Shown: one piece after another, positions 1-8,135 of the stretch
Position numbering within the stretch: the first letter of the stretch is position 1
How the letters are laid out: each line of letters begins with the position of its first letter
Assembly (NCBI GenBank): GCA_964604565.1
Contig: CAZRZN010000005.1
Location: 1 to 50,887, forward strand
Length of the DNA stretch: 50,887 bases
Source: CAZRZN01 sp964604565
GTDB taxonomy: Bacteria > Pseudomonadota > Alphaproteobacteria > Rhodobacterales > Rhodobacteraceae
Reading direction: 5' to 3'
Notes under the pieces: generated by a model
The model's input: only the letters and a program-made list of their open reading frames with translations
Told to the model about the DNA's origin: nothing
The model's database searches: none
Program-made: the position numbers and the translations under genes

Positions 1-1354
1 GGCCTGCATCGTCCTGGATCAGATCGAATACCCGGAACTTTTCTGGGGCGCGCTTAAGGCGCATGTGGTTCCGATCGCGCTGAACACGCTGCTGACCACC
101 GAGACATATGATTTCATCCTGCGCGACAGCCGGGCGGTCTGCCTGTTCGTTTCGGCCGAACTGCTGGACACCGTGCGCCCCGCTGCCGAGGCAAGCCCGC
201 ATATCCGCCGCATCGTCGTGATCGGGGACAACGCGCCAGTGGGCATGGCGACCTACGACGCGTTTCTGGAGGGGGCGGAGCCGCGCGCAGCCGTGCAGGT
301 GAGCGAGGACGACTGCGCCTTCTGGCTGTATTCTTCCGGCTCGACCGGGCAGCCGAAGGGCGTGCGCCACGTGCATGGCGCGCTGCGCGCAACATCTGAC
401 ACCTATGGCGCGCGCGTTCTGGGTATTCGGGAGGACGATACCGTCTATTCCGTGGCCAAGATCTTTTTCGCTTACGGTCTGGGCAATGCCATGAGTTTTC
501 CCATGTCGGTCGGGGCGACCACGGTGCTGTTCAGCGGTCGGCCCACCCCGGATGTGGTGGCGGAGATCATTGCGCGGGAGCGGCCTACTGTTTTCTGCGG
601 GGTGCCGACGCTTTACGCAGCGACCATCGCCTGGCTTGAGAAACATGGCGTGCCGGAGGCGCAGATGCGCATCTGCATCTCCGCCGGAGAGGCGCTGCCG
701 GAAGAGATTGGCAAGAAGTGGCAGGCGCTTTGGGGCGTCGACATCCTCGACGGGGTCGGCAGCACGGAGATGCTGCATATCTTCCTGTCCAACCGGCCGG
801 GCGACGTTGTCTATGGAACCTCCGGTCTGCCTGTGCCGGGGTATGACCTGCGCTGCGTCGATGAGACCGGCGAAGAGATCGCGCCCGGCGGTGTTGGTGA
901 GCTGCTGGTGCGGGGCGCCTCGGCCGCCGAAGGATACTGGAACAAGCGTGACAAGAGCCGCGCGACCTTTGAAGGGGAATGGACCCGGACCGGCGACAAA
1001 TACGAGGTCACGCCGGAGGGACGGTTCGTCTACTGCGGGCGGACCGACGACATGTTCAAGGTGTCGGGCATCTGGGTCAGCCCCTTCGAGGTGGAGCAGG
1101 CGTTGATATCCCACCCCGGCGTGCTGGAGGCGGCAGTCGTGCCGCGACGCGATGCCGACGGGTTGGAAAAACCGCAGGCCTTTGTCGTGCTGAAGGAGGG
1201 GGTGGAGGCCAAAGCCGTCACCGCCGAACTGAAGGACTTCGTCAAGGCGCGGGTCGGCGCGTGGAAATATCCGCGCTGGATCGAGGTGGTCGAGGATCTG
1301 CCGAAGACGGCAACCGGCAAGATCCAGCGGTTCAAGCTGCGCGAGGTGGCGTGA
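1..1354 (+). CDS. bclA: Benzoate-CoA ligase, 5' end missing
   Basis: This is an acyl-adenylate-forming (ANL superfamily) ligase that would activate benzoate with ATP and CoA to benzoyl-CoA, the entry step of the box pathway. The reading frame is open from base 2 into the window, so the true start lies upstream; about 450 of the roughly 510-530 residues usual for the family are present. Visible motifs are the P-loop-like YSSGSTGQPKG, the adenylate-binding DGVGSTEMLHIF, the hinge region around YCGRTDDMFKVSG, and the C-terminal catalytic lysine in PKTATGKIQR. GSTEMLHIF followed by a short C-terminal domain is typical of benzoate-type rather than acetate-type ligases. Its stop overlaps the next start (TGATG), indicating an operon with the hydrolase. 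Substrate assignment rests on family resemblance and on the neighbouring box genes; a substituted-benzoate ligase is the main alternative. Confidence 0.88.
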   Translation, partial: ACIVLDQIEYPELFWGALKAHVVPIALNTLLTTETYDFILRDSRAVCLFVSAELLDTVRPAAEASPHIRRIVVIGDNAPVGMATYDAFLEGAEPRAAVQVSEDDCAFWLYSSGSTGQPKGVRHVHGALRATSDTYGARVLGIREDDTVYSVAKIFFAYGLGNAMSFPMSVGATTVLFSGRPTPDVVAEIIARERPTVFCGVPTLYAATIAWLEKHGVPEAQMRICISAGEALPEEIGKKWQALWGVDILDGVGSTEMLHIFLSNRPGDVVYGTSGLPVPGYDLRCVDETGEEIAPGGVGELLVRGASAAEGYWNKRDKSRATFEGEWTRTGDKYEVTPEGRFVYCGRTDDMFKVSGIWVSPFEVEQALISHPGVLEAAVVPRRDADGLEKPQAFVVLKEGVEAKAVTAELKDFVKARVGAWKYPRWIEVVEDLPKTATGKIQRFKLREVA

Positions 1355-2172
1355 TGGACTGGCACGACGGCGCAAGGGGCACGATCACCGCGGGTGGCAA
1401 GACATTGGAGGCGCAGTGCTTTGGCCCGTCGCCGGACAAGGCGCCGACCATCGTGCTGCTGCATGAGGGACTGGGGTGTCTTGCCTTATGGCGCGATTTC
1501 CCGGCGCGGCTGGTGGCGGCGACGGGTTGGGGCGTCTTCGTCTATTCGCGGGCGGGCTATGGCCAGTCAGACTTGGATGATCTGCCCCGGCCGCTGGAAT
1601 ACATGACACGCCATGCGGTGGATGTGCTGCCCGATGTGCTGGACAGCTTCGGCTTCCGGCGCGGTGTTCTCTTGGGCCATTCAGACGGGGCAACGATCGC
1701 CGCGATTTACGGCGGGACGGTTGCGGACCACCGGGTGCGCGCCCTGATCCTGATGGCGCCGCATTTCTTTACCGAAGACATGGGGCTGGCGCAGATCGCC
1801 CTTGCGCGGGAGGCCTTTGCCACGGGAGATCTGTCCACGAGGATGGCCAAGTATCATCGGGACGCGGGCCATACCTTTCACGGCTGGAACGAGGCGTGGC
1901 TGGACCCTGCGGCAAGGGACTGGAACGTGGGGGACGTGCTTGATTATCTGCGGATCCCGGTGCTTGCCATACAGGGGCGCGAGGACGAATACGGCACCCT
2001 CGCGCAGATCGAAGAAGTAGAGACGCGGTCTTATGCACCGGTGGAGACGCTGATCCTGGATCACTGCCGCCACGTGCCGCAGGCGGATCAACCGGAAGCG
2101 GTCCTGACCGCCGTGGCCGATTTTCTCGCGCGGCTTGAGAGGATCGAGATGGCAGAGATCGAGGTGTCGTAA
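1354..2172 (+). CDS. Alpha/beta hydrolase
   Basis: A 272-residue alpha/beta-hydrolase-fold protein. The nucleophile elbow GHSDG gives Ser110, the likely acid is Asp211 (GREDEYG) and the likely histidine is His240 (DHCRHVPQ). An oxyanion-type LLHEGLG lies near residue 36. The chosen ATG overlaps the ligase stop by one base, so the two are probably translationally coupled; an open frame running further upstream is only a shadow of the ligase. The pairing suggests a role in benzoate catabolism, for example hydrolysis of an ester or a ring-cleavage or CoA-ester intermediate. That role is inference: the fold does not define the substrate. Confidence 0.82.
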   Translation: MDWHDGARGTITAGGKTLEAQCFGPSPDKAPTIVLLHEGLGCLALWRDFPARLVAATGWGVFVYSRAGYGQSDLDDLPRPLEYMTRHAVDVLPDVLDSFGFRRGVLLGHSDGATIAAIYGGTVADHRVRALILMAPHFFTEDMGLAQIALAREAFATGDLSTRMAKYHRDAGHTFHGWNEAWLDPAARDWNVGDVLDYLRIPVLAIQGREDEYGTLAQIEEVETRSYAPVETLILDHCRHVPQADQPEAVLTAVADFLARLERIEMAEIEVS

Positions 2173-2175
2173 GCC

Positions 2176-2589
2176 ATGCAGACGCCTTGGCCCAGCTATC
2201 CCTATGTGCCGGGACAAACGCCGCGCCACGCCGAGGATGCCTTTGACAGTATGAAGGGCGTTACCAGCCCCCTGTCACAAAGCGTCGCATGGCATGCCGG
2301 CCTGCGGTTCTTCGATGCCGGGTATTACTGGGAGGCGCATGAGGTCTGGGAGGCGGTCTGGATGGGCGCGCCGGCGAATTCACCGGAGAAATGCCTGCTG
2401 CAAGGGATGATCCAGCTGGCGAACGCCGGCCTCAAGCGGCGAATGGGGCGCATGCGTGCCGCTGAACGGCTTGACCGTCTGGCCGATGGATTGCTGTCGG
2501 AGGCGCGGAGACGGGGTGGCCCAGATGTGATGGGCCTCAGCCCCGCAGATCTGGAGGCAGCGCGGTCCGCGGTGAAATCTGCGGGATGA
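2176..2589 (+). CDS. DUF309 domain protein
   Basis: A 137-residue protein with the DUF309 signature FDAGYYWEAHEVWEAVWMG at about residues 48-66, followed by an amphipathic helical stretch (LLQGMIQLANAGLKRR). DUF309 proteins are small helical proteins of unknown biochemical role. The start lies 3 bases after the hydrolase stop, so it is the third gene of the ligase operon. It has no predicted signal peptide or membrane segment. No function can be assigned from sequence. The next gene, boxC, begins 146 bases downstream after an evident regulatory region. Confidence 0.8.
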   Translation: MQTPWPSYPYVPGQTPRHAEDAFDSMKGVTSPLSQSVAWHAGLRFFDAGYYWEAHEVWEAVWMGAPANSPEKCLLQGMIQLANAGLKRRMGRMRAAERLDRLADGLLSEARRRGGPDVMGLSPADLEAARSAVKSAG

Positions 2590-2594
2590 GTGTT

Positions 2595-2608
2595 TGCACT
2601 ATAATGCA
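2595..2608. promoter_or_regulatory. Putative BoxR operator 1 (TGCA-CTATAA-TGCA)
   Basis: The site is exactly TGCA-N6-TGCA, the operator form described for the related BzdR/BoxR regulators of benzoate pathways. A perfect TATAAT lies at 2600-2605, so the site could also be a promoter -10 element. It sits just after the DUF309 stop and about 130 bases before boxC. Regulator assignment is inferred from the boxR gene downstream. Confidence 0.65.
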
Positions 2609-2697
2609 TAAATTTGTTGGGTCATGACGTTTTTTCCGGAGCAGAAGGGCTTTTCTGCGCAGATACTGCCCGATTACCTGTAGATAAAAGATGAATG

Positions 2698-2711
2698 CGC
2701 ACTATAATGCA
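2698..2711. promoter_or_regulatory. Putative BoxR operator 2 overlapping a boxC -10 element
   Basis: CGCA-CTATAA-TGCA repeats operator 1 with one changed base, so 13 of 14 bases match; the two sites are 103 bp apart. TATAAT at 2703-2708 is placed so that transcription would start about 20 bases before the boxC ATG at 2736. A repressor bound here would cover the -10 element. The spacing also argues against the earlier in-frame ATG at 2691, which would put the start codon upstream of this -10. Confidence 0.65.
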
Positions 2712-2735
2712 GATCAAGGAAGGAATAGGGGTTCC

Positions 2736-4397
2736 ATGACAAAGCGAATCGACTTTCAGGTGGACCCTGCGGCCTATCGCCATTGGCGCGTCGAATATGA
2801 CGGGCCTGTTGCCAATCTTTTCATGGATGTGGATGAAAATGGCGGCCTTTTCGACGGCTATCTTCTCAAATTGAACTCTTACGATCTGGGCGTCGATATC
2901 GAACTGGCGGATGTGGTCCAGCGGATGCGGTTCGAACATCCGGAGGTCAAGACCATCGTGATGCAGTCCGGCAAGGACAGGGTGTTCTGTGCCGGGGCCA
3001 ACATCCGCATGCTTGGCGGCGCGGCGCACAGTCACAAGGTCAACTTCTGCAAGTTCACCAATGAGACGCGCAACACATTCGAGGCGGCCGAGGCTGACTC
3101 GGGCCAGAAATACATTGCGGCCGTGCGCGGATCCTGCGCCGGGGGCGGCTATGAACTGGCGTTGGCCTGCAACCACATCATGCTGACCGACGACAGCACG
3201 TCGAACGTAGCGCTGCCCGAAGTCCCTCTGCTGGCCGTGCTGCCGGGGACCGGCGGGCTGACCCGTGTTACCGACAAGCGCAAGGTGCGCCGCGATCTGG
3301 CCGATGTCTTCTGCTCGACCGAGGAAGGCGTGCGCGGCAAGCGTGCCCGCGACTGGCGGCTTGTCGACGAGGTCATCGCAAATTCGAAATTCGACGCCGC
3401 CGTGCAGGAACGGGCGCACGAATTTGCCGCCGCCTCCAACAAGGCGGACGTGGCCGAGGGTATCACACTGAGCCCGCTGGACCGGACATTCCATGACGAC
3501 GGGTCCGTCACCTATTCCACGGTCGAGGTTGTGGCGGATCGCAAGGCGCAGACCGTGACCCTGACCCTGAACGGCCCCGAAGAGGACGCGCCCGCAGATA
3601 TGCCGGCCTTCACGGCGCAGGGCGCACAGGCCTACATGCTGCGCCTCGCGCGTGAACTGGACGACGCCATCCTGCACCTGCGTCTCAACGAGCCGTCGCT
3701 TGGCCTGATGGTCTTTCGCACACAGGGCGACCCGGACAAGCTGGCCGCCCATGAGGCGCTGTTGACCGCGAATGCCGATCATTGGCTGGCCAACGAGGTG
3801 CTGCAATACTGGAAACGCCTGTTGAAGCGTGTGGATGTCACGTCGCGGTCCATGGTGGCGCTGATCGAACACGGGTCGTGCTTTGCCGGGATCCTCGCAG
3901 AGCTGCTGTTCGCCGTGGACCGCAGCTACATGATGGAAGACGAATTCGAGGGCGACAACCGCCCCTTGGCGACCGTGACGCTGAGCTCGGCGAACTTCGG
4001 CCCGATGAAAATGGCCAATGGCCTGACCCGGCTGGAAACGCGATTCCTCGACGATGACGAGGCAATCGCGCGGGCGCGTGAAACCATCGGTGAGGCGCTG
4101 GATGCCGAGGCCGCTGAGGCCGCGGGACTGGTCACCATGATCCTCGACGACATCGACTGGGAGGATGAGATCCGCATCTTCCTTGAGGAACGGGCCAGTT
4201 TCAGCCCCGACGCGATGACCGGAATGGAGGCAAATCTGCGCTTCGCCGGTCCAGAGACGATGGAGACCCGGATTTTTGGCCGCCTGACCGCATGGCAGAA
4301 CTGGATCTTCAACCGGCCCAATGCGGTCGGGGCGGACGGTGCGCTGCAACGCTATGGCAGCGGCAAGCGCGGTGACTACAACATGGAGCGCGTCTGA
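2736..4397 (+). CDS. boxC: BoxC, 2,3-epoxybenzoyl-CoA dihydrolase (ring-cleaving)
   Basis: A 553-residue two-part crotonase-fold enzyme. It opens the ring of 2,3-epoxybenzoyl-CoA (formerly benzoyl-CoA dihydrodiol) with two waters to give 3,4-dehydroadipyl-CoA semialdehyde and formate. The first crotonase half shows the oxyanion-forming segments VFCAGANIRML and AAVRGSCAGGGYELALACN; the second shows ALIEHGSCFAGILAEL. Its length matches the usual size of about 550 residues. The ATG at 2736 follows an AAGGAAGG-type ribosome site and starts MTKRIDFQVDP, as in known BoxC proteins; the in-frame ATG at 2691 lies upstream of the probable -10. It is the first gene of the main box operon. The long open frame antisense to it is a codon-bias shadow. 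Confidence 0.95.
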   Translation: MTKRIDFQVDPAAYRHWRVEYDGPVANLFMDVDENGGLFDGYLLKLNSYDLGVDIELADVVQRMRFEHPEVKTIVMQSGKDRVFCAGANIRMLGGAAHSHKVNFCKFTNETRNTFEAAEADSGQKYIAAVRGSCAGGGYELALACNHIMLTDDSTSNVALPEVPLLAVLPGTGGLTRVTDKRKVRRDLADVFCSTEEGVRGKRARDWRLVDEVIANSKFDAAVQERAHEFAAASNKADVAEGITLSPLDRTFHDDGSVTYSTVEVVADRKAQTVTLTLNGPEEDAPADMPAFTAQGAQAYMLRLARELDDAILHLRLNEPSLGLMVFRTQGDPDKLAAHEALLTANADHWLANEVLQYWKRLLKRVDVTSRSMVALIEHGSCFAGILAELLFAVDRSYMMEDEFEGDNRPLATVTLSSANFGPMKMANGLTRLETRFLDDDEAIARARETIGEALDAEAAEAAGLVTMILDDIDWEDEIRIFLEERASFSPDAMTGMEANLRFAGPETMETRIFGRLTAWQNWIFNRPNAVGADGALQRYGSGKRGDYNMERV

Positions 4398-4505
4398 CGC
4401 GCGGCACGGCGGGGGTTTCCCGCCCTACGGGTCCCGGCGCGATCGGTCCCGGCATTCAGGTGTAAGGGCGGGTGTCACTCCCGCGGCCCTTCGGAGGAAA
4501 AGACG

Positions 4506-5957
4506 ATGCTAGATCTGATCAACGTAAGCTATGACACGCAGATCCCCAACAATGTGGGTCTGAGCGGCGACAAGAAGGTGTTGAAGGCACTGGAACGCTG
4601 GCATCCCGGCTACATCAACTGGTGGAACGACCTCATCCCGAAGAACTTTCAGGAAAGCATGGTCTACCTGCGCACCGCTGTCAGCGTGGATCCAAAGGGC
4701 TGGGCGAAATTCGACTACGTCAAGATGCCGGAATACCGGTGGGGCGTCCTCCTGGCGCCGCAGGTCGAGGATCGGCGGATCCCCTGCGGAGAACACGCGG
4801 GCGAACCGGCATGGCAGGAAATTCCCGGCGAATACCGCAACATGGTCAAGCGGCTGATCGTCATTCAGGGCGATACGGAGCCGGGCAGCGTCGAACAGCA
4901 GCGCTTTCTCGGGCTGACGGCGCCGTCGCTCTATGACATGCGCAATCTCTTTCAGGTCAACGTCGAGGAGGGCCGCCACCTCTGGGCGATGGTCTATCTG
5001 CTGTTCAAGTATTTCGGCAAGGACGGCCGCGAGGAAGCGGATGACCTGCTGCGCCGATCCTCCGGATCAGAAGAGGCGCCGCGCATGCTGGGCGCCTTCA
5101 ACGAGGAGACGCCGGACTGGCTGTCCTTCTTCATGTTCACCTATTTCACCGACCGTGATGGCAAGATGCAGCTTGAATCTCTGGCCCAGTCCGGCTTCGA
5201 CCCGCTGTCGCGCACCTGCCGCTTCATGCTGACCGAAGAGGCGCACCACATGTTCGTCGGTGAAACCGGGGTTGGCCGCACCATTCAGGCCACTTGCGAG
5301 GCCATGAACAAGGCAGGCATCAGCGATCCCTACGATATCGACAAGATCCGCAGCCTTGGCGTGATCGACCTGCCGACGATCCAGAAAAAGCTGAACCTGC
5401 ACTATACGCTGTCTCTGGATCTCTTTGGACAGGAGGTGTCGACTAATGCGGCCAATGCCTTCAACTCGGGGATCAAGGGCCGCTACATGGAAACCCGGAT
5501 CGACGATGACCACAAACTGACCGGCGATACCTACAAGGTGCTCGATATCGAGGACGGGCGTCTCATCGAACGCGAGGTGCCCGCGCTGACGGCGATCAAC
5601 ATGCGCCTGCGCGACGATTATGTGCGCGACGCCTCCGGTGGCGTTGGCCGCTGGAACAAGCAGATCGCCAAGGCCGGGGTGCAATTCGAGCTGAAGCTGC
5701 CGCATCAGGCCTTCAACCGCAAGATCGGCGTCTTTACCGGCAAGAACTTCGACCCGGACGGCAATCTCGTGTCGGGGGAGGCGTTCGACAAGGGGCTGCC
5801 AAACTGGCTGCCGACCCATGCGGATGGCGATTTCATCCAGTCCCTTATGAAACCTTGCACCGAACCCGGTAAATTCGCAAGCTGGATCGCCCCGCCGAAA
5901 GTCGGCATCGACAACAAGCCGGGTGATTTCGAATACGTGAAGTTGCACATGGCCTGA
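4506..5957 (+). CDS. boxB: BoxB, benzoyl-CoA 2,3-epoxidase oxygenase component
   Basis: A 483-residue diiron oxygenase that converts benzoyl-CoA to 2,3-epoxybenzoyl-CoA using O2 and electrons from BoxA. Candidate iron ligands lie in a class I diiron arrangement: Glu125 (GDTEPGS), Glu155 and His158 (EEGRHLW), Asp216 (FTDRDG), Glu245 and His248 (TEEAHHMF). Their mutual spacing fits the ligand set I recall for the characterised BoxB with a constant offset of 5. Length is normal for the family. A GGAGG ribosome site lies 8 bases before the ATG. The 108-base gap after boxC holds short GC-rich inverted repeats (for example GGCGGG/CCCGCC near 4408-4424), possibly mRNA-processing or attenuation structures. 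Confidence 0.96.
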   Translation: MLDLINVSYDTQIPNNVGLSGDKKVLKALERWHPGYINWWNDLIPKNFQESMVYLRTAVSVDPKGWAKFDYVKMPEYRWGVLLAPQVEDRRIPCGEHAGEPAWQEIPGEYRNMVKRLIVIQGDTEPGSVEQQRFLGLTAPSLYDMRNLFQVNVEEGRHLWAMVYLLFKYFGKDGREEADDLLRRSSGSEEAPRMLGAFNEETPDWLSFFMFTYFTDRDGKMQLESLAQSGFDPLSRTCRFMLTEEAHHMFVGETGVGRTIQATCEAMNKAGISDPYDIDKIRSLGVIDLPTIQKKLNLHYTLSLDLFGQEVSTNAANAFNSGIKGRYMETRIDDDHKLTGDTYKVLDIEDGRLIEREVPALTAINMRLRDDYVRDASGGVGRWNKQIAKAGVQFELKLPHQAFNRKIGVFTGKNFDPDGNLVSGEAFDKGLPNWLPTHADGDFIQSLMKPCTEPGKFASWIAPPKVGIDNKPGDFEYVKLHMA

Positions 5958-6023
5958 ACCCGAGTGGTCGACTACGTGAAACCCGGGGGCCGGCGGGATC
6001 TTCGGCAAAAATTTACGCCACTC

Positions 6024-6037
6024 TTGATAAGACTCAA
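6024..6037. promoter_or_regulatory. Possible FNR/FnrL-type box between boxB and boxA
   Basis: TTGAT-AAGA-CTCAA matches the FNR-family consensus TTGAT-N4-ATCAA at 9 of 10 specified bases. It lies 66 bases after the boxB stop, in AT-richer sequence and ahead of the small cysteine-rich ORF and boxA. One such near-match is expected by chance somewhere in 50 kb, so only its intergenic position supports it. Confidence 0.3.
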
Positions 6038-6108
6038 AGCGCGGGGCAGGATAGCCCTGCCAAGGATCCCGCATAACCGCGTCCAATGCGAACAGAAAGA
6101 AAAGCGAC

Positions 6109-6276
6109 ATGCATACCGACCGTCATATCGGCCACGCCCCCCGCAGCCGGGCGATCGGCGACAAGCTTATCTCGATCCAGGGGGGCTGCATCGGCTGCGC
6201 GGGCTGCACGGGTCTGTGTCAGGCGTTGATAGAGGCGCTTTCCGTTCCTGACGCGGTCCTCCGCCGCGGCAGCTGA
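6109..6276 (+). CDS. Small cysteine-rich ferredoxin-like protein (55 aa)
   Basis: An ORF of 55 codons between boxB and boxA, below the usual length cut-off. The product starts MHTDRHIGHAPRSRA and contains CIGCAGCTGLC with cysteines at positions 27, 30, 33 and 37. This CxxCxxCxxxC spacing is that of a [4Fe-4S] ferredoxin half-motif, although the proline that often follows the last cysteine is absent. The segment after the motif (QALIEALSVPDAVL) is helix-like. The ribosome site is weak (AGAAAGAAAAG). It lies 151 bases after boxB and 70 before boxA, on the same strand, so it is probably co-transcribed. A role in electron transfer to BoxB, or in cluster or metal delivery, is inference. I do not recognise the family; chance occurrence is possible but unlikely given the precise motif. 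Confidence 0.55.
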   Translation: MHTDRHIGHAPRSRAIGDKLISIQGGCIGCAGCTGLCQALIEALSVPDAVLRRGS

Positions 6277-6346
6277 TCCGCGCCGAACCTCGGACAGAAC
6301 GACCATGACAGCGGGGCCAAAAGGCGCCCGTCAGGAGGGACTTGGC

Positions 6347-7534
6347 ATGAACAACCCGGTCAAACAGCACCTGATCGACCCCGAAATCTGCATCCGCTGC
6401 TACACCTGCGAGATGACCTGCCCGATACAGGCCATCACCCACAATGACGACAACGTGGTCGTGGACGCAGACATCTGCAATTTTTGCATGGATTGCATCC
6501 CGGTCTGCCCGACCGGGTCCATCGACGAATGGCGCGTGGTCAGCACGCCCTACACGCTTGAAGAACAATTCGAGTGGGATGAATTGCCGGATCAGCAGGA
6601 TCTGGGAGAGGCAGCGTCCGACGGCACCGGCATAGAGGCGTTGGATGATGCCGTGGCCGCCCTTCTGGCAGAGGCGCATGCCGGCGCGGGTGGCAAATCG
6701 CTGGCCCCGCACAGCGCGTCGAAACCCTCCATCAATCTCTACACATTGGGCAAGCCGGCTGTTGCGACGGTTCAGGGAAATTTCCGGCTGACCAGCGACC
6801 CCTCCCATGATGTCCGCCACATCATCCTCGACTTTGGCGGTCTCCCGATGCCGCTCTTGGAGGGCCAGTCCTTGGGGATCATCCCTCCGGGTGCGGATGC
6901 CAGGGGCGACCCGCATCTGCCGCGTCTCTATTCGGTTTCCAGCCCGCGCGACGGTGAGCGCCCGAATTACAACAATGTCTCGCTGACCGTGAAGCGCGAG
7001 GAAAACGGTCTCTGTTCCAACTACATCTGTGATCTTGAACCCGGCGATCAGGTCCGGGTCACCGGCCCCTTCGGCGCGACTTTCCTCTTGCCGGACGATC
7101 CGGAGGCGCGGCTTCTCATGATCTGCACTGGCACCGGCTCCGCCCCGATGCGCGCCTTCACCATGCGCCGTCAGCGGTCAGTGGGGGGCAGATCCGGCGG
7201 CATGACGATGTTCTTTGGCGCCCGGTCACCGGACTCTCTGCCCTATTTCGGCCCGCTCAAGAAGGTCCCCTCCGACCTGCTGGAACAGCACCTTGTCTAC
7301 TCCCGGCAGGGCGGCAAGAAGCAATACGTCCAGGACCGGATGCTGATCGAGGAAGAAAAGCTCGCGGATCTGCTGGTCGATCCGAAAACCCATATCTACA
7401 TCTGCGGTCTGCGCGGGATGGAGGAAGGGGTGGAAAGCGCCTTCACCAGCATCGCCGAAAGCATTGGCCAGTCTTGGACCGCACTGCGCGATGTGATGCG
7501 GGGCGATGGCCGCTACCACGTGGAAACCTACTGA
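6347..7534 (+). CDS. boxA: BoxA, benzoyl-CoA epoxidase NADPH reductase component
   Basis: A 395-residue iron-sulfur flavoprotein that passes electrons from NADPH to BoxB. Two [4Fe-4S] motifs open the protein: CIRCYTCEMTCP near residues 15-26 and CNFCMDCIPVCP near 44-55. A linker of about 80 residues leads to a ferredoxin-NADP reductase domain with FAD-binding RLYSVSS, pyridine-nucleotide loop GTGSAPMRAF, YICGLRGME, and the aromatic C-terminal end HVETY. The ATG at 6347 has a strong GGAGGG ribosome site 7 bases upstream and gives the family-typical start MNNPVKQHLIDPE; the in-frame ATG at 6305 has none. Domain order and length match known BoxA. Confidence 0.95.
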   Translation: MNNPVKQHLIDPEICIRCYTCEMTCPIQAITHNDDNVVVDADICNFCMDCIPVCPTGSIDEWRVVSTPYTLEEQFEWDELPDQQDLGEAASDGTGIEALDDAVAALLAEAHAGAGGKSLAPHSASKPSINLYTLGKPAVATVQGNFRLTSDPSHDVRHIILDFGGLPMPLLEGQSLGIIPPGADARGDPHLPRLYSVSSPRDGERPNYNNVSLTVKREENGLCSNYICDLEPGDQVRVTGPFGATFLLPDDPEARLLMICTGTGSAPMRAFTMRRQRSVGGRSGGMTMFFGARSPDSLPYFGPLKKVPSDLLEQHLVYSRQGGKKQYVQDRMLIEEEKLADLLVDPKTHIYICGLRGMEEGVESAFTSIAESIGQSWTALRDVMRGDGRYHVETY

Positions 7535-7547
7535 CTGACCTTCCCGG

Positions 7548-7610
7548 CTTCTTCTCTCCGGAAATACTCCGGGGGAGCCGCCCGCAAGGGCGGTGGGGGC
7601 AGCGCCCCCG
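7548..7610 (+). repeat. Dispersed GC-rich hairpin element, copy 1
   Basis: A 63-base element in the boxA-thioesterase gap. It consists of a pyrimidine-rich start, CCGGAAATACTCCGGGGG, a short CGCCC/GGGCG stem, and the palindrome-like GGGGGCAGCGCCCCC at 7595-7609. The same layout occurs in inverted orientation at 28405-28469. It resembles intergenic repeats I associate with Rhodobacterales genomes and may act as an mRNA-stabilising or terminating structure. Confidence 0.6.
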
Positions 7611-7636
7611 ATGACCGGCCCTGAACGGAACCGTCC

Positions 7637-8068
7637 ATGACCCAGCGTCCCGGCGATACCTACCAGCATGAGATCCGCGTCACTTGGGGGGACTGCGATC
7701 CCGCGCGCATCGTCTATACCGCACGCATCCCATGGTTCGCACTGGATGCGATCAACGCCTGGTGGGAGGAAAGACTGGGCGACGGCTGGTTTCAGTTGGA
7801 ACTGGATCGCGGCGTTGGCACGCCTTTCGTGCACATGAGCCTCGATTTCCGTGCGCCGGTCACGCCCCGTCATCGGCTCATCTGCCATGTCTGGCCGGCG
7901 CGCCTCGGCGCGACCTCTATCGATTTTCGCGTCGATGGGGTGCAGGACGGCGTCACCTGCTTCGAGGGCCTTTTCACCTGTGTGTTCGTCGAGGCCCGCG
8001 CCTTTGCGAAATGCCATCCCCCGCCAGAGATCCGCGATCTGGTCGAGGCGCATCTCCCGCCTGCGTGA
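7637..8068 (+). CDS. Acyl-CoA thioesterase, 4-hydroxybenzoyl-CoA thioesterase type
   Basis: A 143-residue hot-dog-fold protein. The N-terminal signature TWGDCDPARIVYTARI, with the putative catalytic Asp in GDCDPA, matches the 4-hydroxybenzoyl-CoA thioesterase/YbgC group. The hot-dog core (FVHMSLDFRAPVTPRHRL) follows. In a box cluster its probable task is to hydrolyse stalled benzoyl-CoA or related CoA esters and release CoA, an inference from context. It lies 102 bases after boxA, on the far side of a GC-rich hairpin element. The cysteine-rich C-terminal half (TCFEGLFTCVFVEARAFAKCH) is unremarkable for soluble thioesterases. Confidence 0.85.
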   Translation: MTQRPGDTYQHEIRVTWGDCDPARIVYTARIPWFALDAINAWWEERLGDGWFQLELDRGVGTPFVHMSLDFRAPVTPRHRLICHVWPARLGATSIDFRVDGVQDGVTCFEGLFTCVFVEARAFAKCHPPPEIRDLVEAHLPPA

Positions 8069-8135
8069 GAATGACCTCATCCTGGCGTCCGGGCCGCAGG
8101 ACTCCGTTGCCTTCCGATCGCAGACCGTTAGCTTG

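Noticed and set aside
2622..4349. 575-codon minus-strand ORF antisense to boxC
   Set aside because: Shadow of the high-GC third-position bias of boxC; low-complexity H/Q/R/G-rich translation, no domain.
5964..6251. 95-codon ORF between boxB and boxA
   Set aside because: Arginine-rich out-of-frame translation; the overlapping 55-codon frame with the CxxCxxCxxxC motif is the better candidate.
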